Positions 32,346 to 39,089 of a stretch of DNA of 39,410 bases are shown piece after piece. This DNA is from UBA6120 sp964495145. GTDB taxonomy: Bacteria; Bacillota_I; Bacilli_A; RFN20; CAG-826. Under the pieces are notes generated by a model. It did no database searches, was not told the DNA's origin, and saw nothing but the letters and a program-made list of their open reading frames with translations. Position 1 is the first letter of the stretch, and each line of letters starts with the position of its first letter. A program made the translations under genes and the position numbers. The stretch spans positions 1-39,410 of the forward strand of contig CAZBUP010000011.1 of the NCBI GenBank assembly GCA_964495145.1, in the 5' to 3' direction.

Positions 32346-33074
32346 ATGAAAAAACTCACCGAATTGTTCTCGCGTCCGATTGCCCATCGCGGTCTTCATG
32401 ATGACCACCGCGTCGAAAACTCGCTGTCGGCTTTTGCCGCCGCCATCGAAAAAGGTTTCCCGTTTGAACTGGACATCCACTTGATGAAAGACGGCACCAT
32501 CGTCGTCCACCACGACGACAATCTCAAGCGCCTGTGCGGCGTCGACCGTTGTTTGAAAGACATGACCCTGCCGGAGCTTAAATCCGTTACCTTCACCGAT
32601 TCCGACGAACGGGTGCCCACCTTCGAGGAAGTGCTCAATTTGACCCAAGGCCGCGTAGCCATCCTCGTCGAGTTGAAGATTTCCAATTCGTTTGATCCAT
32701 CATTTACCGAAGCGTTATTGAAATTGCTGGCATCGTATCCATATCCGGATCAAATTGCCCTCCAATCGTTCAATCCCTACGCCGTACGCTGGTTGAAAGA
32801 CCACACCGACGAATACCTGATCGGGCAGTTGTCATCGGCTAAGCTGCCAGGGCAAAAAGCCCACATTCAATTTCTGTTTAGAACGCTGCTGGTCAATCGC
32901 ATTTCCCATCCCGATTTCGTATCGTTTGACGTCAACCATTTGCCATCATGTTACGTCAAGGGGGCCCGAAAGCGCGGCCGTTCGATTATCGCCTGGACGA
33001 TTGACGATGAAAAGAAGCGGAAAGTCGCCCTTAATAACGCCGATCAATTCATTTTCGAAAGAATCAATATTTGA
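32346..33074 (+). CDS. Glycerophosphodiester phosphodiesterase
   Basis: The product has 242 residues, the normal size, with no signal peptide, so cytoplasmic. The catalytic and metal residues are visible: IAHRGLHD (His-Arg), VENSLSAFAAAI (Glu-Asn), FELDIHLMKDG (Glu-x-Asp), and VVHHDDNLKR (His). The remaining barrel strands include VAILVELKI and a final IIAWTIDDE. It would hydrolyse glycerophosphodiesters to glycerol-3-phosphate and the free alcohol, as in phospholipid turnover. The gene seems to be transcribed alone from a promoter with almost no leader. Confidence 0.93.
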   Translation: MKKLTELFSRPIAHRGLHDDHRVENSLSAFAAAIEKGFPFELDIHLMKDGTIVVHHDDNLKRLCGVDRCLKDMTLPELKSVTFTDSDERVPTFEEVLNLTQGRVAILVELKISNSFDPSFTEALLKLLASYPYPDQIALQSFNPYAVRWLKDHTDEYLIGQLSSAKLPGQKAHIQFLFRTLLVNRISHPDFVSFDVNHLPSCYVKGARKRGRSIIAWTIDDEKKRKVALNNADQFIFERINI

Positions 33075-33095
33075 CCTCAAGACAGGTGCCCGCCA

Positions 33096-33114
33096 ATTAC
33101 AATTTCATTGTAAT
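33096..33114. promoter_or_regulatory. Perfect palindrome in the rnf promoter, operator candidate
   Basis: ATTACAAT (33096-33103), a three-base centre, and ATTGTAAT (33107-33114). The right arm contains TTGTAA (33108-33113), the best -35 candidate of the rnf promoter, so a bound protein would block transcription. It does not match the Rex or classical Fur/PerR consensus exactly. Confidence 0.65.
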
Positions 33115-33138
33115 AATGATTTTTAGTTATGCTATACT
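33108..33138 (+). promoter_or_regulatory. rnf operon promoter, extended -10
   Basis: TATACT at 33133-33138 with TG at 33130-33131 (one base between). TTGTAA at 33108-33113 would give a 19-base spacer. AGGTGA at 33150-33155 is the ribosome site of rnfC. Confidence 0.65.
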
Positions 33139-33159
33139 AACAACGTTGCAGGTGAACAT

Positions 33160-34476
33160 ATGAACATTTTTCAAAGCCTAGTCATGCAAACACTCGACGC
33201 TCACAAGCAAGCCACGTGCCATAAAGACGTGGTCATCGTCGATGAAAAGCAAATCACGAGCGTTTATCTCCCGATCGTGGGACCTAACGGCGCCGATATC
33301 GAATTATTCGTCAAGGAAGGCGATCATGTCGACGTCGGAACGCTGATTGGCCGGCGCAAGGATTTCTACGTGCCGATATTCAGTTCCGTGAGCGGAACCA
33401 TCAAAGCCAAAGTCAACCGCTACAACCCGGTGGTCGGTCGGGCCACCCCGCATTATGAAATCGCCAACGATTTCTTGAACAGCAAGGCGAACCCGCTACC
33501 AACGGTCACTATGTCATCGTCGCGCGAAGCCATCGTCGCCGCCATCAAAGAAGCTGGTCTCGTCGGCCTCGGCGGAGCCGGATTCCCCACTTACGTCAAA
33601 TATGAAAACGCCAAAAACATCGACACCTTGATCATCAACGGCGTCGAATGCGAACCATACCTTTCCACCGATTTCAAAGTCGGCGAAGCCTATGCCATTG
33701 ACGTCGCCAAGGGGGCGGAGCTTTTCCGTTTGGCCTCGGGGGCAACCCGCGGATTGATCGCCATCAAAACCAAAAAGCCGGAACTTAAAGAAGCCCTAGC
33801 CGCCCAGATCGGCGTTTATCCAAACCTGAGCCTCGTCGAAGTCCCGAACGTCTATCCGATGGGCTGGGAACGCACGTTGATTAAGAAGTTAACGGGCCGC
33901 AGCTACGATAAACTCCCTTCGGAAGCCCATGTCTTAGTCAATAACTTGACCACGGCTTACGCGGCGGCGCGTTCATTATTATATGGAGAGCCGCTCACCC
34001 ATCGAATCGTGACCTTTTCCGGTGCCGGACTCGCAAACGAGACTAACGTCTTGGTTCCAATTGGCACCCCGGTCGATTTCATCGTCAAATACATCGGCGG
34101 TTACGCCCAAGAAGAAGTTACCGCTTTCGCCGGAGGCCCGATGAGTTCCAAAGCCGTCAGCGACGACACCTTCGTGATTCAAGCCCCGATGGGCGCTTAT
34201 ACGGTCCTGCCGCCCACCCAAAACCGCGAGATCGCCTGCTTGCGCTGCGGCAGCTGCACCATGGCCTGCCCGGCGTACTTACAACCAATCGAAATCAAAA
34301 TCGCCCTTGACGGCAACAACATCGATCGCCTCTTGAAGCTCGATGTCATGCGTTGCGTCGAGTGCGGTCTTTGCTCATATGTGTGCCCCTCGGGGATCGA
34401 AGTCACCGAAGCGGTACGCAAAGCCAAAGTCAAAGTGCGGATTGCCCAAGCCAAAGCGGCATTCGTCAAGAAGTGA
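33160..34476 (+). CDS. rnfC: Rnf complex subunit C
   Basis: The product has 438 residues, the usual length for bacterial RnfC. The N-terminal domain holds a biotinyl-like hammerhead (FVKEGDHVDVGTLIG), the middle the NADH/FMN-binding Rossmann-like core (GLGGAGFPTYVKY, LIINGVECEPYLSTD), and the C-terminus two four-cysteine motifs for [4Fe-4S] clusters: CLRCGSCTMACP from Cys360 and CVECGLCSYVCP from Cys399. It is a peripheral cytoplasmic subunit that links NAD(H) to the membrane complex. It is the first gene of the operon, and all expected NADH and cluster motifs are intact. Confidence 0.97.
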   Translation: MNIFQSLVMQTLDAHKQATCHKDVVIVDEKQITSVYLPIVGPNGADIELFVKEGDHVDVGTLIGRRKDFYVPIFSSVSGTIKAKVNRYNPVVGRATPHYEIANDFLNSKANPLPTVTMSSSREAIVAAIKEAGLVGLGGAGFPTYVKYENAKNIDTLIINGVECEPYLSTDFKVGEAYAIDVAKGAELFRLASGATRGLIAIKTKKPELKEALAAQIGVYPNLSLVEVPNVYPMGWERTLIKKLTGRSYDKLPSEAHVLVNNLTTAYAAARSLLYGEPLTHRIVTFSGAGLANETNVLVPIGTPVDFIVKYIGGYAQEEVTAFAGGPMSSKAVSDDTFVIQAPMGAYTVLPPTQNREIACLRCGSCTMACPAYLQPIEIKIALDGNNIDRLLKLDVMRCVECGLCSYVCPSGIEVTEAVRKAKVKVRIAQAKAAFVKK

Positions 34477-34483
34477 GGTCCCT

Positions 34484-36283
34484 ATGAAATTCATCGTCAC
34501 ACCGGGCCCGTTCCAACGCGGCAAGGCCAAAACCGGATTGATCATGCGCGATTTGATGATTGCGCTCTTGGTCGTTTGGGCGGCCGGCGTCGCCTACAAT
34601 TTCACAATCGGAACCGCTTACGGATTGAAGGCCATCTTGATGGTCCTCGTCGCCTCATTGGTCACCATCTTGTGCGACATCTTGGTCATGGCCATCCGCT
34701 ACAAACCGGATAAAGGTCCTTTCGGACGGGTATTGCTAAAAGAAATCCGCCAAAACTTCAGTTTGGTCACCGCGTTGATATTCGCCTTGACCTTACCGAT
34801 CGGCACGCCCTATTACGTGATCATCCTCGGTAGCATCTTTGGCACCCTTTTGGTCAAATACGCCTTTGGCGGTTTCGGCAATAACATTTTCAACCCAGCC
34901 GCATTTGCCCGCATCTTCGTGGCTTTGACCTTTGCTAGCTCGCTTGTCCCCCATTTGGGCGACGCAACCTTGGTCCCATCTTTAACGGCTGGAGCCACCA
35001 TCACGTCGGCATATGCCGGAGTCGGACTCAAATGGCTGACCGATTCGCTCGCCGGGCTCAATGTCAACATGTGGCAGCTGTGGGCCGGTTTCTATTCAGG
35101 TGCCCTCGGCGAACCGTTCACGATTTTAATTTTATTGCTTGGGATCGGCTTGACCATCCGCAAAGTCATCAACTGGCGCACCCCAGTATTTTATTTGGGG
35201 ACTGTAGCCTTAACGGCTCTGGCCATTGCCTTGTTCGCCGGGCTTGATCCGCTTAATTACGTGTTGATTCACCTAGGCATGGGTGGTTTGGCCTTTGGCG
35301 CCATCTTCATGCTGACCGATCCGGTTTCCTCGCCAACCTCCCCTTTCGGCAAAGCCTTGATTGGGGTCATCGCCGGATTGATGACCGTATTGATCCGGGT
35401 GCAGGGACAATTGCCCGAAGGAGTGGTCTTCGCCATCGCCATCGCCAACGTCCTTTCGCCGCTCATCGATCGGCTGACCATCAGCATGACCAACAAGAAC
35501 ATGACCCAAAAATGGGTAACCATCGCCAGTATTATGATTGTTTCCTTGGCCATCAACGGTTCGATTGCCTTCGTCAAGGTCAAGGGAGCCGCTCCTTCGT
35601 CAAGTTCGGAATCGTCGACATCTGAAGAACCGATCATCCCCTTTAGAGTATTATCAGGGTCTTATGACTCGGCTGCCTGCGACGAAGCCGAGTATTGCCC
35701 GGTGCAAACGCAAACCGTCAATATCAATCTCGATCAGGCTTTTGACATTTTGTCGATTGAACTGAGCGGCACGAATACCACCGGTGGATCGTATCGGACC
35801 AATTGGACGGCCGGCGAAGCCGCCGTCGTCGCCTATTACGAAACGCTATCCATCGCTGAGATTCAAGCTTTGGATCCCTTATCACTTCCAGAAGACGCCT
35901 TGGTGGCTGGGGTGACCGAAACCAGCCAACGCTTGGCTCATGCCATCCAAGACGCGGTGGCTGTCGTTGAAGTATACGTCGGAAGCGCCACCAGCAACGC
36001 CGAACCGGAGCATTATCCTGATCAAACGACGACGGTGACCGTCTACGTCATTGCCGGAGACATCGCCTCGATTGCCCTAAGCGGCACGGTGACCACCGGC
36101 GGCAATTATCAACGCAATTGGGACGCCGCCTATCAAACGGTGTTTGAATATTACGTCGGAATGTCGGTTGACGACTTTTTAGCCCTCGGCGCTTTCCCGG
36201 AGGACAGCGACGCTTTCGTGGCCGGATTGACGTTCTCGGCCGAACGGTTGTACGACGCCATGGTCGACGCCTTGGTCGGTTGA
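34484..36283 (+). CDS. rnfD: Rnf complex subunit D with two extra FMN_bind-like repeats
   Basis: The ATG at 34484 gives 599 residues, against about 320-350 in ordinary RnfD; a longer reading from 34343 lies within rnfC. Residues 1-365 are the membrane part with about nine helices, including FGGFGNNIFNPAAFARI and the predicted flavin-attachment region TAGATITS (Thr172). After a Ser-rich linker (about 370-385), two repeats of about 105 residues follow (about 389-498 and 500-599), sharing LSGTxTTGG, a conserved NW, YY, and an end motif VAGVTETS (Thr478) or VAGLTFSA (Thr583). These end motifs resemble the SGATxTS site where ApbE attaches FMN in RnfG/NqrC. The repeats would lie outside the cell. 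Known RnfD carries one covalent FMN; the extra repeats are unusual. Confidence 0.93.
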   Translation: MKFIVTPGPFQRGKAKTGLIMRDLMIALLVVWAAGVAYNFTIGTAYGLKAILMVLVASLVTILCDILVMAIRYKPDKGPFGRVLLKEIRQNFSLVTALIFALTLPIGTPYYVIILGSIFGTLLVKYAFGGFGNNIFNPAAFARIFVALTFASSLVPHLGDATLVPSLTAGATITSAYAGVGLKWLTDSLAGLNVNMWQLWAGFYSGALGEPFTILILLLGIGLTIRKVINWRTPVFYLGTVALTALAIALFAGLDPLNYVLIHLGMGGLAFGAIFMLTDPVSSPTSPFGKALIGVIAGLMTVLIRVQGQLPEGVVFAIAIANVLSPLIDRLTISMTNKNMTQKWVTIASIMIVSLAINGSIAFVKVKGAAPSSSSESSTSEEPIIPFRVLSGSYDSAACDEAEYCPVQTQTVNINLDQAFDILSIELSGTNTTGGSYRTNWTAGEAAVVAYYETLSIAEIQALDPLSLPEDALVAGVTETSQRLAHAIQDAVAVVEVYVGSATSNAEPEHYPDQTTTVTVYVIAGDIASIALSGTVTTGGNYQRNWDAAYQTVFEYYVGMSVDDFLALGAFPEDSDAFVAGLTFSAERLYDAMVDALVG

Positions 36284-36293
36284 GGAGGCATAT

Positions 36294-36884
36294 ATGGACA
36301 AAACATTGAAATTACCGCTGTTTCTCGGCGCGGTCTGCTTGATCGCAAGCGCCGCCTTGGCCGGTGTCAACGCCTTGACGGCCCCGATTATTTCCCAATA
36401 TGAAGAAGATGCCCGCAATCGCGGTTATCTTCAAGCTTTGGGACTTGAATCGAGCGCCGGCTATACCATGTCGGAAGTCATCGCCGCCGAAGGCGACCTC
36501 CTCGATGGCGGTATCACCGGTTACGTGTATTTCATCGATGACGCCGACGACAGCTTATTCGGCGCCGTTTATAACGGCGAAGTCATCGGGTGGGAGTCCG
36601 GCATCAAATTCCAAGTCGGCATCTCCGACGGAAAATTCACCGGCTACAATAACATTTCCAATAACGAAACGCCTTCGATCGGCGGGTCGTTCATCGCCTC
36701 GCTAGACGAGATGATCGCCGGCGTGGCCTCTCATGATGAAACGGCCCTCAACGACGCCATCAGCGCCTACATCGCCTCGGACCTTAAAGCCGCGCCGACT
36801 TTCGCCGGGGTTACCCGCGGCGGCTTAGTCAGTGCCCTTCTGGCGGCCGGGGTCCACTATGACACCTTGGAGGTGCCCGCATGA
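36294..36884 (+). CDS. rnfG: Rnf complex subunit G, FMN-binding
   Basis: The product has 196 residues. One membrane helix (residues 7-30, LFLGAVCLIASAALAG) is followed by an external FMN-binding domain: IKFQVGISDGKFTGYNNIS, NETPSIGG, and the site FAGVTRGGL with Thr174 where ordinary RnfG has SGATxT. The Ser-to-Ala and Ala-to-Val changes match those in the RnfD repeats, so this lineage may use an AG(V/L)T version of the site. AGGAGG precedes the start, and its last four bases overlap rnfE. It would pass electrons through covalent FMN on the outer face. Confidence 0.9.
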   Translation: MDKTLKLPLFLGAVCLIASAALAGVNALTAPIISQYEEDARNRGYLQALGLESSAGYTMSEVIAAEGDLLDGGITGYVYFIDDADDSLFGAVYNGEVIGWESGIKFQVGISDGKFTGYNNISNNETPSIGGSFIASLDEMIAGVASHDETALNDAISAYIASDLKAAPTFAGVTRGGLVSALLAAGVHYDTLEVPA

Positions 36885-37552
36885 AAAAATTTCAGATTAT
36901 TCTCGAAGGGATGATTAAAAACAACTCGACCTTCGTGTTGTTGCTCGGCTTGTGCTCGATTTTGGCCAGTTCGGCCGCCTTCTCTTCGGCGGTGGGCATG
37001 GGCGTCGCCGTCATTTTGGTGCTCATCACGACCAACATCCTCATTTCCTTGATCAGGAAAATTACCCCGAACGACATCCGGATTCCGGTCTTTATCGTGG
37101 TCATCGCCGCGGTGGTCACCATCATCCAAATGTTGATGAAGGCCTTTACACCCGAATTGGCCATGACCTTGGGCGTCTATTTGCCGCTGATCGTCGTCAA
37201 TTGCATCATCATGGCCCGGGCGGAAGTCTATGCCAGCAAGAACAACGTTCTTGATTCCTTCCTAGACGCGATTGGCATCGGCCTTGGGTATTTACTGTCA
37301 ATCGTCGCCTTGTCGCTCCTTCGGGAAATCATCGGCACCGGCGGCTTGGCTTTCATTAATCCGTTTACGAATGCGACCGTCTTTGACGTGCAAATTTTCC
37401 CAGCCCAATACGCCATTGGCATTTTCACCCAAAACGCCGGGGCGTTCATGATGCTCGGTTTGATGTTGGCGACCATCAACGCCATCCAAGCCGGCGTCGC
37501 TTCCCGCAAGGCGCGCCAGTCGAAGAACGAGCGCCAAGGCGCGGGTTCGTAA
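36881..37552 (+). CDS. rnfE: Rnf complex subunit E
   Basis: The product has 223 residues with six membrane helices. The family Cys lie in LLLGLCSILASS and in VNCIIMARAEVYA, which with RnfA place an iron-sulfur cluster within the membrane. Other hallmarks are NNSTFVLLLG, LGVYLPLIVVNC, and LREIIGTGG. It overlaps rnfG by four bases. The C-terminal 20 residues are basic and hydrophilic. Confidence 0.96.
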   Translation: MKKFQIILEGMIKNNSTFVLLLGLCSILASSAAFSSAVGMGVAVILVLITTNILISLIRKITPNDIRIPVFIVVIAAVVTIIQMLMKAFTPELAMTLGVYLPLIVVNCIIMARAEVYASKNNVLDSFLDAIGIGLGYLLSIVALSLLREIIGTGGLAFINPFTNATVFDVQIFPAQYAIGIFTQNAGAFMMLGLMLATINAIQAGVASRKARQSKNERQGAGS

Positions 37553-37564
37553 GGAGATACGGCC

Positions 37565-38140
37565 ATGGAACTCTTAACGTTGATCATCGCTTCGGTCTTG
37601 GTATCGAACATCGTCTTAGTCCGTTTCTTGGGCATTTGCCCGTTTTTGGGCGTATCCAAAAACACCAATAACGCCGTCGGCATGGGTTTGGCTGCCACCT
37701 TCGTGGTCTTTTTCTCATCGCTCTTGTCGTTTGGGCTTTACCATTTGGTGCTGGCGCCATTGGGTTTGGAATACTTGGCGTTATTGTCATTCATCTTGAT
37801 CATCGCCGCCTTCGTGCAATTTGTCGAAATGTTCTTTAAAAAGTACATTCCCGTCCTTTATAAAGCGTTGGGCATCTACCTGCCGCTGATCACCACCAAC
37901 TGCGTGGTCCTGGGCGTCGCCCTCGACAACATCAATAATGGCTTCACTTTTTGGCAGATGCTGGTTTACTCGCTGTCGGTCCCGATTGGCTTTACCCTGG
38001 TTTTAATTTTGTTCTCGGTCATCCGGGAACGGCTCGATTCGCTTAACAAAGTACCGGCTCCCTTCAAGGGGACGGCCATCGCCTTATTGGTAACCGCCTT
38101 GCTGGCGTTGGCCTTCACGGGCTTTTCGGGGTTGGTGTAA
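37565..38140 (+). CDS. rnfA: Rnf complex subunit A
   Basis: The product has 191 residues with six membrane helices, the normal size. Hallmarks are NIVLVRFLGICPFLGVS (Cys near residue 25), KKYIPVLYKALGIYLPLI, and TTNCVVLGVALDN (Cys near 118); the two Cys complete the membrane cluster with those of RnfE. AAGGAGAT precedes the start. It ends one base before the start of the small Cys protein. Confidence 0.96.
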   Translation: MELLTLIIASVLVSNIVLVRFLGICPFLGVSKNTNNAVGMGLAATFVVFFSSLLSFGLYHLVLAPLGLEYLALLSFILIIAAFVQFVEMFFKKYIPVLYKALGIYLPLITTNCVVLGVALDNINNGFTFWQMLVYSLSVPIGFTLVLILFSVIRERLDSLNKVPAPFKGTAIALLVTALLALAFTGFSGLV

Positions 38141-38141
38141 T

Positions 38142-38339
38142 ATGCCAGACTGGGTCAAAATACTGATTGGAATCGGGATTATCACGATCTTGGTGGCGGC
38201 CTTCATCGTCTCTTATCAATGGAATAAGAGGACGCCGGTTCCCGCAGGATGCGAAAACCTGTCGCCGGATTGCGAAGGCTGCGGCATGACTTCGTGCACC
38301 TTGCATAAGCCGAGTGCCGACAAAGTGGAGGTTATTTGA
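38142..38339 (+). CDS. Small membrane protein with four cysteines, between rnfA and rnfB
   Basis: The product has 65 residues: one membrane helix (about 5-25), a basic turn (NKRTP), and a tail with Cys37, Cys44, Cys47 and Cys52. The core CEGCGMTSC has the same C-x2-C-x4-C spacing as CGVCGHPGC in the RnfB encoded just after it. The four cysteines could bind an iron-sulfur cluster or another metal. The topology (helix first, short basic segment, then tail) suggests the tail is cytoplasmic. FeoB-associated Cys-rich membrane proteins have a similar layout and are an alternative relation. It starts one base after the rnfA stop with only a weak ribosome site, so it is coupled to rnfA. No standard Rnf operon gene of this kind is known to me. 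Confidence 0.75.
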   Translation: MPDWVKILIGIGIITILVAAFIVSYQWNKRTPVPAGCENLSPDCEGCGMTSCTLHKPSADKVEVI

Positions 38340-38341
38340 AA

Positions 38342-38662
38342 ATGATTTTGGATATTTTATTGGCGGCCGGCATCATGCTCGTCATCGGCGCCTTGCTCGG
38401 CTTGGCGTTGGCTTTTGCCAGTTTAAAATTGACGGTCAAAGTCGATCCGCGGTTTGAAGCCGTCGTCAACATGCTGCCAGGCCTTAACTGCGGCGTGTGC
38501 GGACATCCCGGATGTGCCGGCATGGCCACCTCGCTACTGGACGGGAGCGAAAAGAAGGTGTCGTCGTGCCGCCCGAGCAAACCCGAACAACGCGAAAAGA
38601 TCCGTGACTATTTGAACAATACCCCGGGTCCCGACGGCAAAGTCACCAAAGTCGAAGTCTAA
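38342..38662 (+). CDS. rnfB: Rnf complex subunit B, minimal form without ferredoxin domains
   Basis: The ATG at 38342, ten bases after GGAGG, gives 106 residues; a TTG at 38336 would be too close to that site. Residues 4-27 are the membrane helix, followed by the first [4Fe-4S] domain: NCGVCGHPGCAGMA with Cys50, Cys53, Cys58, and then Cys76 in SSCRPSK. Ordinary RnfB continues for 80-200 more residues with two or more ferredoxin-type CxxCxxCxxxC clusters; here the chain ends after GPDGKVTKVEV, and a strong terminator follows seven bases later. There is no sign of a frameshifted remainder. How ferredoxin would pass electrons to this complex is therefore unclear. Confidence 0.88.
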   Translation: MILDILLAAGIMLVIGALLGLALAFASLKLTVKVDPRFEAVVNMLPGLNCGVCGHPGCAGMATSLLDGSEKKVSSCRPSKPEQREKIRDYLNNTPGPDGKVTKVEV

Positions 38663-38668
38663 AGCCGT

Positions 38669-38693
38669 GACCTAGGCGACTAGGTCTTTTTTT
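38669..38693 (+). terminator. Terminator after rnfB
   Basis: Perfect stem GACCTAG (38669-38675) and CTAGGTC (38680-38686) with a GCGA tetraloop of the GNRA class, followed by seven T. It ends the rnf operon. Confidence 0.95.
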
Positions 38694-38699
38694 ATCACG

Positions 38700-39089
38700 A
38701 TGAAAAAACGCATCAGCTTAACCAAAAATTCCTTCGACGTCTACGTCTTCAACGTGCTGGTCCTCTTGACGACGTTCATTTTGGTGATCACCAATTTGTT
38801 CAACCGTCCCCAAGGATTCCTTATCGTCGGCGTTTACGTCGAGACGGAAAAGATCGATCAATTGTCCTTGGACGAAGACGTGACGAAAGTATATACCAAA
38901 GAAGATTATCCGATTTTCTTAGGCGACATCACCTTGGAAGTGATCGACGGGCGGGTCCGGGTCGAAAAAGAGACCTCCCCGCTTCATTATTGTTCGATTC
39001 AGGGTTGGGTCAAGGAACCGGGCATGCCGATCATCTGCGCCCCGAACTATTTCATGGTCGTGATCGAAGACGCTGAGGTGTCCTCATGA
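38700..39089 (+). CDS. NusG domain II-containing protein, Rnf-associated
   Basis: The product has 129 residues. Residues 14-33 form one membrane helix (VYVFNVLVLLTTFILVI), followed by an external small beta domain: ILGDITLEVIDGRVRV-like sequence, then HYCSIQGWVKEPGMPIICAPN with two Cys, matching the C-terminal part of the NusG domain II family (PF07009-type). Such proteins are found near Rnf and ApbE genes in Firmicutes. No ribosome site is visible before the ATG, which follows directly on the rnf terminator's T-run, so expression may depend on read-through or a hidden start. Its last four bases overlap the next gene. Confidence 0.8.
   Translation: MKKRISLTKNSFDVYVFNVLVLLTTFILVITNLFNRPQGFLIVGVYVETEKIDQLSLDEDVTKVYTKEDYPIFLGDITLEVIDGRVRVEKETSPLHYCSIQGWVKEPGMPIICAPNYFMVVIEDAEVSS

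Noticed and set aside
33096..33114. Rex- or PerR-binding site
   Set aside because: The arms and spacer do not match TTGTGA-N6-TCACAA or the 7-1-7 PerR/Fur pattern, so I list it only as an unassigned operator candidate.
38342..38699. Frameshift or early stop that would have cut a normal rnfB
   Set aside because: The sequence after the stop is a perfect terminator and then another gene, with no remaining ferredoxin-cluster coding sequence in any frame.
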